This document shows, piece by piece, positions 38,020 through 50,643 of a stretch of 61,328 nt of DNA. How positions within the stretch are numbered: the first letter of the stretch is position 1; each line of letters opens with the position of its first letter. The notes below the pieces were generated by a model. That model did not search any database, was not told the DNA's origin, and was given only the letters and a program-made list of their open reading frames with translations. This DNA comes from an uncultured Bacteroidales bacterium (GTDB lineage Bacteria > Bacteroidota > Bacteroidia > Bacteroidales > Bacteroidaceae): positions 1 to 61,328 of the forward strand of contig CADBQP010000065.1 of the NCBI GenBank assembly GCA_902796835.1, read 5' to 3'. The position numbers and the translations under genes are program-made.

Positions 38020-38784
38020 TCAAGACCACTTTTCGCGCAAGAAACTTTCGAGTTCGTCGCTCGAGAGTCGCAGTTTGAAATGCCCGCTCTCGGCCACTGA
38101 AATGCCGCCCGTCTCTTCGCTCACGATGATGGCCAGGCAGTCGCTTTTTTCGGTCACTCCCAGTGCCGAGCGATGGCGCAGGCCGAGGGATTTCGGTATG
38201 TCGGCCGAGTGGGACACGGGCAGTATGCAGCCGGCAGCGCGCAGGCGCCGATGAGAGATGACGAGGGCGCCGTCGTGAAGGGGCGAGTTCTTGAAAAATA
38301 TGTTTTCGATTAGGCGCTGGTTCACGTTGGCGTTGATGACCTCGCCCGTCTTTATTTCGTCCGACAGGCTCACTCCGCGCTCTATGACGATGAGTGCTCC
38401 CACCTTCTGCTTGCTCATGCTCAGACAGGCCATGACGATGGGCATGATGACTTCGCTGCCGGGCGACTGCTTGTCGCCATGGCGAAACATGCGCGAAAAA
38501 GTACTGAAGAAGCGGCGTTTGCCGATGGTGGAAAAGAAGTTGCGGATTTCTTCTTGAAAGATGATGACGATGGCCAGCACACCGATGTTCATGAGCTGGT
38601 CCATGATGCCGCCCAGCAGCCGCATGTTGAACACGTGGGTGACGAGCAGCCACACCATGACGAAGATGATGATGCCCGAAAACACGTTGGCCGAGCGCGT
38701 TTCGCGCATCAGGCTGTAGATGTAGTAGAGCAGGAAGGACACCAGCAGGATGTCGATGATATCGGTCAGTCCGAAACTAAACAT
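38020..38784 (-). CDS. cdaA: diadenylate cyclase CdaA
   Basis: 254 residues. Three membrane helices in the first 80 residues, then the DAC domain with the DGA motif (171-173, SPLHDGALV) and the RHR motif (203-205, GLRHRSALG), both intact. It makes cyclic di-AMP from two ATP. In Firmicutes the partner is cdaR-glmM; here the upstream gene is folP, 53 bases away, and no CdaR-like gene follows. Confidence 0.94.
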   Translation of the reverse strand: MFSFGLTDIIDILLVSFLLYYIYSLMRETRSANVFSGIIIFVMVWLLVTHVFNMRLLGGIMDQLMNIGVLAIVIIFQEEIRNFFSTIGKRRFFSTFSRMFRHGDKQSPGSEVIMPIVMACLSMSKQKVGALIVIERGVSLSDEIKTGEVINANVNQRLIENIFFKNSPLHDGALVISHRRLRAAGCILPVSHSADIPKSLGLRHRSALGVTEKSDCLAIIVSEETGGISVAESGHFKLRLSSDELESFLREKWS

Positions 38785-38837
38785 GTGGGTCTATGGTTTT
38801 TCTATCTGCCGCCTTCGGTTGGCGGAGATGCTTAGCG

Positions 38838-39686
38838 TTATTCTATGTCTTGGGGATGGTTCACGGCCTGCCACAGGGCTATGGCTTCGCGGGCGGCTCC
38901 TGCGTCGTGCACGCGCAAGATGCTGGCTCCGCGCTCGAGGGCCATGACGTGGAGTGCCGTAGTGGCCGAGAGGGCCTCGTCGGGCTTAATTTTGAGGAGT
39001 TTGGTAAGCATGCTCTTGCGCGAGACTCCCACCAGCACGGGGCAGCCCGTTTCGCCCATGTAGTCGAGGTGGTGCATGAGCTCGTAGTTCTGTCGCAGGT
39101 TCTTGCCGAAACCGAAGCCGGGGTCGACAATCACATCGGCCACGCCCTGGCTGCGAAGTTCGGAAAGGCGGCTCGCGAAAAAGAGCATCACGCTACGCAC
39201 CACGTCGTCGTCGCCACTCTCGGCCGTCGGTGGCAGGGGCAACCGAGGCGAGTGGGTGAGCACATAGGGCACGCGCAAACTGGCCATCATGCCAAACATG
39301 GCGGCATCCATCTGCCCGCCCGAGACGTCGTTGACCATGCCGACACCATATTCCTCCACGCTCATGCGCGCCACGTCGGCCCTGAACGTGTCGACCGACA
39401 CGATGGCCTCGGGCCACTCGCTCACGACTATAGGCAAGGCCCATCGCAGGCGCTCCATTTCCTCAGCCTCTGTGGCCAGAACACCGCCGGGGCGCGTGGA
39501 GCAGGCTCCCACGTCGACAAAGGTGGCCCCTTCGCTGCGCAGCTGCGCCACGCGGCTGCGAAGGTCCGACTCGGTGAATACACGACTGCCGGCATAGAAG
39601 GAATCGGGCGTAGCGTTGAGAATGCCCATCACCCGAGGCGTGGACAGACTGAGCAGACGACCCTGACAATTGAGCGTGAAATTCAT
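38838..39686 (-). CDS. folP: dihydropteroate synthase
   Basis: 282 residues from ATG 39686 (MNFTLNCQGRLLSL); the longer frame crosses the promoter. Pterin-site motifs are RVMGILNATPDSFYAGSR, DVGACSTRPGG, VSVDTFRADVA, VNDVSGG, and later DPGFGFGKN and VGVSRKSML. It joins p-aminobenzoate to the pterin in folate synthesis. It probably shares a transcript with cdaA. Confidence 0.96.
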   Translation of the reverse strand: MNFTLNCQGRLLSLSTPRVMGILNATPDSFYAGSRVFTESDLRSRVAQLRSEGATFVDVGACSTRPGGVLATEAEEMERLRWALPIVVSEWPEAIVSVDTFRADVARMSVEEYGVGMVNDVSGGQMDAAMFGMMASLRVPYVLTHSPRLPLPPTAESGDDDVVRSVMLFFASRLSELRSQGVADVIVDPGFGFGKNLRQNYELMHHLDYMGETGCPVLVGVSRKSMLTKLLKIKPDEALSATTALHVMALERGASILRVHDAGAAREAIALWQAVNHPQDIE

Positions 39687-39707
39687 GCGGCAAAGCATTT
39701 TGTGCTG

Positions 39708-39715
39708 CGAAGATA
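39708..39715 (-). promoter_or_regulatory. folP-cdaA promoter -7 box
   Basis: Minus-strand TATCTTCG (39715-39708), one mismatch to TAnnTTTG, 21 bases before the folP ATG. Confidence 0.4.
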
Positions 39716-39810
39716 GTGAAAAAACCGAAAGATAGAGCAACTTGCCGCATATTTTCTCGTTGTTCGGACAAACAGCAGGCGCCTGGGCCACTTCTTGCTC
39801 CAACCTTTGA

Positions 39811-39894
39811 GAAACGAGCGCCGAGATATTTTAAACTATCGCGGCAGTTGTGGAAACTATCGCGGCGATAGTTTCTACGCCCGCGGCGGTTGTG
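39811..39894. repeat. 21-bp array, four units, between folP and murF
   Basis: Units start at 39811 (GAAACGAGCGCCGAG...), 39832 (TAAACTATCGCGGCAG...), 39853 (GAAACTATCGCGGCGATAG...) and 39874 (TCTACGCCCGCGGCGG...). The third is almost a perfect palindrome. A fifth, shifted by one base, may start near 39894. Confidence 0.75.
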
Positions 39895-39951
39895 AGAAAG
39901 ACGCGGCCCACTCTTTTCGGGCTTGGGGCTTCGCATTTCGCACATTATGCT

Positions 39952-39959
39952 TAAATTTG
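39952..39959 (+). promoter_or_regulatory. murF promoter -7 box
   Basis: TAAATTTG matches TAnnTTTG, 35 bases before the ATG. No well-spaced -33 TTTG. Confidence 0.55.
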
Positions 39960-39994
39960 CGGCAAACTATCAGTCATAAAAACGCTTAACCACC

Positions 39995-41341
39995 ATGACT
40001 TCACTACAAACCATCTACGACATATTCTGCGAGCATCGTGCCGTGGTCACCGACACGCGCCAAATTGTGCCGAGCGCCTTGTTTTTTGCCCTTCGCGGCA
40101 GCAATTTCAACGGCAACGACTTTGCAGCCCAGGCCCTTGAGGCGGGTTGTGCCTATGCCGTGGTCGACGATGCCGAGGTGGCGCAACGCGACGCACGCAT
40201 GCTGCTCGTCGACGATGTGCTCGCCACCCTACAACAACTCGCTGCCTACCATCGCCGTCAGCTGCGCACTCCCATTTTGCAAATAACGGGCACCAACGGA
40301 AAGACTACCACCAAGGAACTTTGCGCCGCCGTGCTCAGCCAGCGCTACAACGTGCTCTACACGCAGGGCAACCTGAACAACCACATTGGCGTGCCGCTCA
40401 CACTGCTGCGCCTCGATGCGTCGCACGACGTGGCCGTCATAGAAACGGGCGCCAACCACCCCGGCGAAATCAAGGCCCTGGCCCAGATTGTGGATGCCGA
40501 CTGCGGACTCATCACCAACGTGGGGCGCGCTCACCTTGAGGGTTTCGGCTCGTTTGAGGGCGTGATGAAAACCAAGGGCGAGCTCTACGATTATTTGCGC
40601 ACCAAGCCCCAGGGCTTCATTTTTGTCGATGCCGACAACGAACACCTCATGGGCATGGCTCACGACCTGCCGCACATCACCTATGGACGGCCTGGACAGG
40701 ACTACGACGTGGAAGGCGAAGCCACAGACGGCAGCGCCATGCTGAAACTGCGCTTTCGCACCCGCGAAAGTCAATGGCACACTGTGGAGACCCACCTTAT
40801 TGGTGCCTACAACGCCACCAATGCCCTTGCCGCCGCAGCCGTGGGCTCGCACTTCGGTGTTTCGGCCAGCCAGATAGCAGCTGCCCTCGAGCAATATCGC
40901 CCCACCAACAACCGCTCTGAGTTGAGACGCACCGAGGCCAACACCCTCATTGTCGATGCCTATAACGCCAACCCCACCAGCATGGCTGCCGCGCTCGACA
41001 ACTTTGAGACTACTCACCATCCACACAAGATGGCCATTCTCGGCGAAATGCGCGAACTGGGGCAAGCCACCCTTGAGGAACACTGCCGCATCATTGAGCG
41101 CCTGCCGAACCTTGGCTGCGAGCAGGTGTGGCTCGTGGGGCAGGCCTTTGCCCAGGCCGAAACCTTCTGTGCCCTGAAGCGGGCACGCCAGGGGCAGAAG
41201 ACTCCTGGAGTGGCTACCCTACTGTTTAAGGACGCCGAAGACGTGAAGCAACACCTGCTGGCCCACAAGCCCACAGGCTGCCTCATACTCATAAAAGGCT
41301 CAAACGGCACCCGGCTCTTTGAGCTTCCACAGGAGCTCTGA
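39995..41341 (+). CDS. murF: UDP-N-acetylmuramoyl-tripeptide--D-alanyl-D-alanine ligase
   Basis: 448 residues. The N-terminal substrate domain (TDTRQIVPSALFFALRG) is followed by the ATP-binding motif ITGTNGKTTTKE (97-108), ETGANHPGEI, TNVGRAHLEGFGS, NNRSELRR and DAYNANPTSM, all typical of MurF. It adds D-Ala-D-Ala to the peptidoglycan precursor. It stands alone here, away from any mur cluster, which is usual in Bacteroidetes. Confidence 0.96.
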   Translation: MTSLQTIYDIFCEHRAVVTDTRQIVPSALFFALRGSNFNGNDFAAQALEAGCAYAVVDDAEVAQRDARMLLVDDVLATLQQLAAYHRRQLRTPILQITGTNGKTTTKELCAAVLSQRYNVLYTQGNLNNHIGVPLTLLRLDASHDVAVIETGANHPGEIKALAQIVDADCGLITNVGRAHLEGFGSFEGVMKTKGELYDYLRTKPQGFIFVDADNEHLMGMAHDLPHITYGRPGQDYDVEGEATDGSAMLKLRFRTRESQWHTVETHLIGAYNATNALAAAAVGSHFGVSASQIAAALEQYRPTNNRSELRRTEANTLIVDAYNANPTSMAAALDNFETTHHPHKMAILGEMRELGQATLEEHCRIIERLPNLGCEQVWLVGQAFAQAETFCALKRARQGQKTPGVATLLFKDAEDVKQHLLAHKPTGCLILIKGSNGTRLFELPQEL

Positions 41342-41526
41342 GCACGAGGGCCTCATAATGGCCGGAAAGAAACATTGCTGCACGCAATGTTTAGCCTACA
41401 GCAACGCACAAAAGAACTGGGCTGCTCCATGCCGAAGACGGAGCTGAGTAGTTCGCTCCAAAGCAGCCGGGTGTGGCCTCACTCGTAGCCACGCCCGGCC
41501 CAGCGCTCGGCAAGGGCAGCGGATGC
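41342..41526 (+). other. non-coding, hairpin-rich stretch after murF
   Basis: No open reading frame fits. Several stems are visible: AAACATTGC (41370-41378) with 41384-41392; GGCTGCT with AGCAGCC around 41428-41475; and an 11-base arm GGGTGTGGC-like with GCCACGCCC around 41467-41500. A strong intrinsic terminator follows at once. It may be a structured 3' UTR or a small RNA; I see no promoter box inside it. Confidence 0.35.
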
Positions 41527-41561
41527 AACCGCCATTTGTTGTTCTTTCACAAATGGCGGTT
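41527..41561. terminator. terminator between murF and the convergent GH2 gene
   Basis: Perfect 13-bp stem AACCGCCATTTGT (41527-41539) with 41549-41561, then a T-run reaching 41568, which overlaps the stop of the minus-strand GH2 gene. Confidence 0.88.
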
Positions 41562-41565
41562 TTTT

Positions 41566-45792
<4,227 letters not shown>

Positions 45793-45800
45793 CTAAATTC

Positions 45801-45817
45801 TCGGCACGGCCTTTGCA
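45801..45817 (+). promoter_or_regulatory. sigma-54 type promoter upstream of hsp20
   Basis: TCGGCACGGCCTTTGCA fits the sigma-54 consensus YTGGCACGrNNNTTGCW with one mismatch (C for the T before GG). GG and GC are at the required spacing. Transcription would start near 45828, leaving a leader of about 138 bases with a GGTC/GACC hairpin. No TAnnTTTG box is seen in the gap. The rest of the 45565-45965 gap holds the divergent GH2 promoter and operator. Confidence 0.55.
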
Positions 45818-45965
45818 CAATATAGGGCGAAGGTCGCTCAGACCAAGAGCGCAGAAGCAAGAAAGGGAGGGCGGCCTTCAAAAAACCTTTTTGCCGACGA
45901 AGACACTCACAGTTGGTAATCGGTTATAAGAAAAGAACATTATTAACAATTAAAACACAAACATT

Positions 45966-46397
45966 ATGGCACTCATCAGAAAGTACAACAACGAATGGCT
46001 TCCGTCGATTTTCGACGATTTTCTTGACAACAACTGGATGCCCCGCACGGGTCGCACTGCCCCGGCCATCAACGTGATTGAAGCCGAAAAGGAATATAAG
46101 GTAGAAGTGGCTGCTCCCGGCATGACGAAAGACGATTTCCAAATCCATGTTGACGCCGACCAAAATTTGGTTATCTCCATGGAAAAGAAGCAAGAGTCGC
46201 AAGAAGGCGGCGACAACAAGCGCTACCTGCGCCGCGAGTTCAGCTTCGCCAAGTTCCAGCAAACGCTTATCCTTCCCGACGATGTAGACAAAGATCAGAT
46301 TGGTGCTCGTGTGGCCGACGGTGTGCTCATCATCACCCTGCCCAAGCTGGCTCCCGAGAAGCAGGAACCTGTGAAACGCAACATCTGCATTGAATAA
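45966..46397 (+). CDS. Hsp20/alpha-crystallin small heat shock protein
   Basis: 143 residues. After a short N-terminal arm (about 1-32), the alpha-crystallin domain runs from PAINVIEAEKEYKVEVAAPGM to DGVLIITLPKLAPEK (about 34-130), with the GVLxxxxPK motif. It should be an ATP-independent holdase that binds unfolding proteins. It is monocistronic, with its own terminator and a sigma-54-like promoter. Confidence 0.93.
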   Translation: MALIRKYNNEWLPSIFDDFLDNNWMPRTGRTAPAINVIEAEKEYKVEVAAPGMTKDDFQIHVDADQNLVISMEKKQESQEGGDNKRYLRREFSFAKFQQTLILPDDVDKDQIGARVADGVLIITLPKLAPEKQEPVKRNICIE

Positions 46398-46434
46398 GAG
46401 GCTCGGAAGAGCAACAAGTTTTTTAAGTGAACAC

Positions 46435-46469
46435 AGCGAGGAGACTTCCCGAAAGGAAATCTCCTCGCT
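46435..46469 (+). terminator. hsp20 terminator
   Basis: Stem AGCGAGGAGA (46435-46444) with 46460-46469, an inner TTCC/GGAA pairing, and a following T6 run, 38 bases after the stop. Confidence 0.88.
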
Positions 46470-46505
46470 TTTTTGTATTCTAATGGGTCGATTTAGGGCT
46501 CCCGG

Positions 46506-46808
46506 CTATTTAAATTCGAAAAGACTGGAGAAACCCGTCATGTTGAACACACTTTGCAAGTTGCTGTTCAAACCGCGAATGAACACATGGCCTCCCTTGG
46601 ACTTGGCCGACTTGAGCAAACCCAAGAACAGACGCAGGCCGCTCGACGAAATATATTCCAGGTGGGTGCAATCGAGCATAATGTCGCGGTCTGTGCAGTC
46701 GTAGAGGGGCCGCATGTCTGCCTCGGTTTGCACGGCGGCAGCTGTGTCGAGACGACCTTCAAGATACATTACAATGATATCGTTTTCCTCCTTAATTAAT
46801 GTCTTCAT
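46506..46808 (-). CDS. STAS domain protein (anti-sigma factor antagonist-like)
   Basis: 100 residues forming one STAS domain. The phosphorylation loop is EYISSSGLRLF with candidate Ser54-Ser56, as in SpoIIAA/RsbV. By family rules, the unphosphorylated form would bind the RsbW-like kinase domain encoded upstream, and the SpoIIE phosphatase would reset it. It is last of the three-gene partner-switching module. No sigma factor is encoded nearby, so the final target is unknown. Confidence 0.88.
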   Translation of the reverse strand: MKTLIKEENDIIVMYLEGRLDTAAAVQTEADMRPLYDCTDRDIMLDCTHLEYISSSGLRLFLGLLKSAKSKGGHVFIRGLNSNLQSVFNMTGFSSLFEFK

Positions 46809-46887
46809 AAAGTTGCTTGTTGTGTATGTTGTTTGCTATTCTGACTTTTTGTGAAAATGTGGCTGGCCCATGCGGGAGACTCAAGGT

Positions 46888-49089
46888 TCAAAGTTTTTTG
46901 CGGAGCGTGAGCACGTTTTGCCCATCAACACGCTCGTAGTTGATGCTGTCCATGAGTTGGCGCACGAGGTAGATGCCCAGTCCGCCAATGCGGCGTTCCT
47001 CTGCGCTGAGTGTGATGTCTGCATCCTCCTGTGCGGTGGGGTCGAATGGCATGCCGCTGTCGATGATTACAAACTTGAGGCGCTGGTCGTTGGCCTGTGC
47101 CTCAATTTTTACATCGCCCTCCGTGCCAGCAGGATAGGCGTAGTTCATGACATTGACCACGGCCTCCTCGATGGCAAGGTTCATTTGCATGGTTGTGGCA
47201 GGGTCGAAACTAAGCCTTTCGCACACTTGGTCTACAAAGGTGGCGAGTTTGGGCACTTCTTGCACGTCGTTCTTGAGAATGATGATGCTCGAGAACCTGA
47301 TGTCGAGCTGCTGCTTGGTGTAGTGTATGGCCAGCATGGTGAGGTCGTCGCTCTGCTCGGCGTCTCCGACAAACTGCTTCGCGGCATCGGCCATGGCATG
47401 CACAAACCTGTGGGGCCTATGTTCGGCCGAAATGGCTACTTTTTTGATGCGCTCGTTGCCGAAGAGTTCGTGTGCGGCATTCTCGGCCTCCGTCAGGCCG
47501 TCGGTATAGAGGAATATCGTGGTGTCGGTGTAGATTATAGCCTCCTGTGCCGTAAACTTCCAATCGGGCATCACGCCAACGGGCAGGTTAGGGTCGCAAG
47601 GCAGCTGGCCCACGTGTTCGCCAGCCAGCAACGGGGCGTCGTGACCGGCATTGCAATAGCGCAGGCGCCCGGTGGGAAGATCGAGCACACCGACAAACAG
47701 GGTGACAAACATGTTTGACTCGTTGTCTTGGGCTATCGTGTCGTTGAGCAGGGTCATAATGTGGGCTGGATGGGCTTCGTGGGCCGACACTGTGCGGAAG
47801 AGGGCTCGCGTCACGGCCATGAGCAGCGAGGCAGGCACGCCCTTTCCCGAGACATCGCCTATGCAGAAAAAGAGTTTCTCGTCGCGAATGTAGAAATCGA
47901 AGAGGTCGCCGCCCACAGCCTTGGCTGGGAGCAACAGGCCATAGATGTCTACGTCGTCGCGGTCGGGATAGGGCGGGAAAATCTTGGGCAGCATGGCCAT
48001 CTGAATGTTGTTGGCCACTCGCAGTTCGCTCTCCATCGAGGCTCTCTGCTCGCCCATTTCGCGAAGGTGGCGGGCCGAGCGAACCGTGCGCCACACAATA
48101 AATCCGAGCAGCAACATGCCCAACAGCATGGGAAGCAATAAGCTCATGGTAGTGGCGCGAAGGTCGGCATAGACCTCGCGATCGGGGCATACAACAGCCA
48201 TAGACCATCCCGTATTTCCCTCGACAGGGGCATAGAACACATAGTTTTTCTCGCCTTTGTTGTTGACAATGGTTGCAGTGCCGCTCTGTCCGGCTTTCAT
48301 GTTGATGTTGAGCGACTTGACGGCGGTGTCGGACATTTTGGCTGTGACATCCTCAATGGTATGGCGCAACACGAGGGTTTCAATGGGGCTGGCCATTATT
48401 TGTCCGCTGCGCGAGAGCATGATGTTGTATGAAGAGGGATAGAGGGGCTTGGCGTTCATGATTTTGCCGAGCCACTCGAGCGACACGTCGGCCACAAAGA
48501 TGCCCACCACGCGGCCCTCGCGGTCGCGGATTTGCTGGGTATAGGAACTAAGCATCTGCAAGGCGCCGGCTTCATCGTAGTAGGGTTCACTCCAATATCC
48601 GTTGGGGCTCGCAAGTCCTTTGAGATACCAGTCGAATTGCAGGTAGTCGTGAGAGGCTGAGCCTATCTGCTTGTGTACGAATTGGCCAGTAGAATCAGTG
48701 GTGACGTAGGGTTCATACCAACGTCCCTTCTGCGGATAGAAGTTGGCGACAAAGAGTGCCGCTGCTCCCACGATGGCTTCGTTGGTGCTAACGAGGCGTT
48801 CGGCCACTTCGTAGAAATCGTCGGGATCGGACAGGCCCTTTTCGATGGCCCAGTCCATGTTCTGCATGGCCACCTCTACGCTGCTGAGCACTTTCTGTAT
48901 TTCGAGCTGCTTCACCTTGAGTTCGGCCTTGGCTCGCTGCTCCACTTCGAGCCGGATGCCCTTGCTGGCAGACCAATACTGAAATCCCCACAAGCCTACG
49001 ATGAGCAGGGCCGCACAAGCTATGACGGCTATGGTGGAGCGGCGGGACAGTTGCTGCGACGTGAGGGGTTTACGCTTGAATACTTGCAT
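46888..49089 (-). CDS. membrane sensor, SpoIIE-type phosphatase fused to RsbW-type kinase
   Basis: 733 residues. First membrane helix at about 19-38, an extracytoplasmic Cache-like sensor (about 45-305), second helix at about 314-334, then a PP2C/SpoIIE domain (about 355-590) with GGDLFD (393-398), GDVSGKG (411-417), YTDG (528-531) and the metal pair D581-D582. The C-terminus (about 600-733) is a GHKL kinase with the N box EEAVVNVMNYAY (641-652), DSGMPFDP (677-684) and GGLGIYL (702-708). So phosphatase and kinase for the same kind of STAS partner are on one chain, under one sensor. It lies 12 bases after the STAS-kinase fusion gene. Confidence 0.88.
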   Translation of the reverse strand: MQVFKRKPLTSQQLSRRSTIAVIACAALLIVGLWGFQYWSASKGIRLEVEQRAKAELKVKQLEIQKVLSSVEVAMQNMDWAIEKGLSDPDDFYEVAERLVSTNEAIVGAAALFVANFYPQKGRWYEPYVTTDSTGQFVHKQIGSASHDYLQFDWYLKGLASPNGYWSEPYYDEAGALQMLSSYTQQIRDREGRVVGIFVADVSLEWLGKIMNAKPLYPSSYNIMLSRSGQIMASPIETLVLRHTIEDVTAKMSDTAVKSLNINMKAGQSGTATIVNNKGEKNYVFYAPVEGNTGWSMAVVCPDREVYADLRATTMSLLLPMLLGMLLLGFIVWRTVRSARHLREMGEQRASMESELRVANNIQMAMLPKIFPPYPDRDDVDIYGLLLPAKAVGGDLFDFYIRDEKLFFCIGDVSGKGVPASLLMAVTRALFRTVSAHEAHPAHIMTLLNDTIAQDNESNMFVTLFVGVLDLPTGRLRYCNAGHDAPLLAGEHVGQLPCDPNLPVGVMPDWKFTAQEAIIYTDTTIFLYTDGLTEAENAAHELFGNERIKKVAISAEHRPHRFVHAMADAAKQFVGDAEQSDDLTMLAIHYTKQQLDIRFSSIIILKNDVQEVPKLATFVDQVCERLSFDPATTMQMNLAIEEAVVNVMNYAYPAGTEGDVKIEAQANDQRLKFVIIDSGMPFDPTAQEDADITLSAEERRIGGLGIYLVRQLMDSINYERVDGQNVLTLRKKL

Positions 49090-49101
49090 GCTGATTTTTG
49101 T

Positions 49102-50307
49102 TTAGAGGGTCCAGTCGTGGAAGGTGCGGCATACGTCGTAAAGATGTTCCTTCTGATTGCGCAGGCGTTCGGTGGCCAAGGAACGTACTTGGGCGATGAG
49201 CGACTCGGGAAAGCTTTCGCTTAGCGAGAGCCAGCTGAAGTTGCGCACCACGGCCACTGTCTGGATCTGCTGCAGGCGATGTGCCACGAGGTCGGCAGGC
49301 TGTCCTTCGAAATAGAACTCGCTCATTTTGTGCCATACTTGCGAAGCCATTTCGCTGGTAAGGCCGATGATTTGCATGCTGTCGCCCACGAGTTTCACCA
49401 TGGAAGAGTAGCAAAAGCCAAGGTCTATCATGGGATGGCCGTAGCCCACTTCGCCCATATCGATGAGCATGGGCTCGTCGCCCTGCATCATGATGTTTTT
49501 GGTTTGCAGGTCGCAATGCAAGAGACGGTTGGCCTCGGGAATGCTGTCGACGATGTGGAGCATAATGTCTATGTCTTGAGCCTCGAGATAGCGCGCGGTG
49601 AACTCAACGGCCTTGACCGCCACAGCCTTGGCCGAAGGGATGGTGCTGTCGGGCGGCACTTCGAGGGTGTGCATGTGGCGCATCATATCGGCATAGTGTC
49701 TGGAAAAAGCATCGATCTGGTCGGGATGTCGCCTGATGCAGGCACTCATGGTGTCGGCCCTAAGGAGTTCGTAAACCAAACCGTACTGACTGCCCACTCG
49801 AACCATGTCGAACGAGATGGCTGTGGGCATTCCCAGCACGAAGGCCTTCTTGGCCATGTCCACTTCGCGCTGAACATCGGACTGCGTGGTGCCTTCGCGA
49901 AAAACTTTGACTATGGTCTCATCGTCCACGCGATAGACTATGCCCACGCCGCCGCGGCCTATTTCCTCACAGCCCTCGATGGAGAGGCGGCGAAGGGCAC
50001 GTGTGATGTTGACGATTTTGGTGAAACCCGTGATTTCGAACACATGGTAGACTTCATCGTTGGCCTCGGTGACGCGCAGGGCACGAAAACGCTTTGCAAG
50101 CCCCAACACGATGCGGAGGCCGGAACTTGAGATGTAGTCGAGCTCACCAATGTTGAGCACCACGGGAAAATCGGGCGAAACGCCTTGCAAGGCTGCATCG
50201 AGCTTTTGCTTTACGTGGTCGGAGGAGGCGGTGTCGAGCCTGCCACTCAAAATTAATTCCACGTGGCCGGCATGGCCGGGGGCGCTAAGTAATTGAACGT
50301 CTGCCAT
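49102..50307 (-). CDS. STAS domain fused to aminoglycoside phosphotransferase-like kinase
   Basis: 401 residues from ATG 50307 (MADVQLLSAPG). Residues 1-105 are a STAS domain with DYISSSGLRIV (candidate Ser60-62). Residues 110-401 are a kinase of the APH/eukaryotic-like fold: glycine loop GRGGVGIVYR (117-126), VKVF with Lys134, catalytic loop HCDLQTKN (264-271) and metal site LIDMGEVG (281-288). The substrate is unknown: protein or small molecule. First gene of the module, so a switch between kinase states through the STAS domain is a fair inference. Confidence 0.82.
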   Translation of the reverse strand: MADVQLLSAPGHAGHVELILSGRLDTASSDHVKQKLDAALQGVSPDFPVVLNIGELDYISSSGLRIVLGLAKRFRALRVTEANDEVYHVFEITGFTKIVNITRALRRLSIEGCEEIGRGGVGIVYRVDDETIVKVFREGTTQSDVQREVDMAKKAFVLGMPTAISFDMVRVGSQYGLVYELLRADTMSACIRRHPDQIDAFSRHYADMMRHMHTLEVPPDSTIPSAKAVAVKAVEFTARYLEAQDIDIMLHIVDSIPEANRLLHCDLQTKNIMMQGDEPMLIDMGEVGYGHPMIDLGFCYSSMVKLVGDSMQIIGLTSEMASQVWHKMSEFYFEGQPADLVAHRLQQIQTVAVVRNFSWLSLSESFPESLIAQVRSLATERLRNQKEHLYDVCRTFHDWTL

Positions 50308-50337
50308 ATTCCTGCTTTTTTTATAGGGTTTACTGCG

Positions 50338-50345
50338 CAAAGGTA
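50338..50345 (-). promoter_or_regulatory. -7 box for the partner-switching operon
   Basis: Minus-strand TACCTTTG (50345-50338), 30 bases before the ATG at 50307. No well-placed -33 TTTG. Confidence 0.5.
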
Positions 50346-50498
50346 ACGAAACTTGGAAAAAAAATTTATATCCTCTCAAAAAAAATATTTGGGCTCCTCG
50401 TGAGGATATGCAAGAGGGCTGTGCGCATTTTTTGATGACGACGACGGGTCATCGCATGTGGCTTTAAGGAAAGAGCAAGCGGCACTTCGTTGAATTCT

Positions 50499-50574
50499 CA
50501 CCACGGTGGGAAAACTTTTTCATCGGGGTGGAAAAACTTTTTCACCGCGGTGAGAAAACTTTCCCACCGCGGTG
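50499..50574. repeat. 22-bp array of CACCGCGGTG palindromes
   Basis: Four units start at 50499 (CACCACGGTG), 50521 (CATCGGGGTG), 50543 and 50565 (both CACCGCGGTG), exactly 22 apart, separated by A/T-rich GAAAACTTTTT-type linkers. They lie between nuoN and the partner-switching operon. The rest of this 335-base gap has two hairpins next to nuoN (50588-50601 and 50613-50634) that may end the nuo transcript, and a promoter box, but no gene. Confidence 0.8.
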
Positions 50575-50643
50575 AAATTTCTGTTAAAGCCGATGTCGGC
50601 TGAAAAATTGGGGCAGTTCGCTGACGGACTGCCTGGTGACTAT

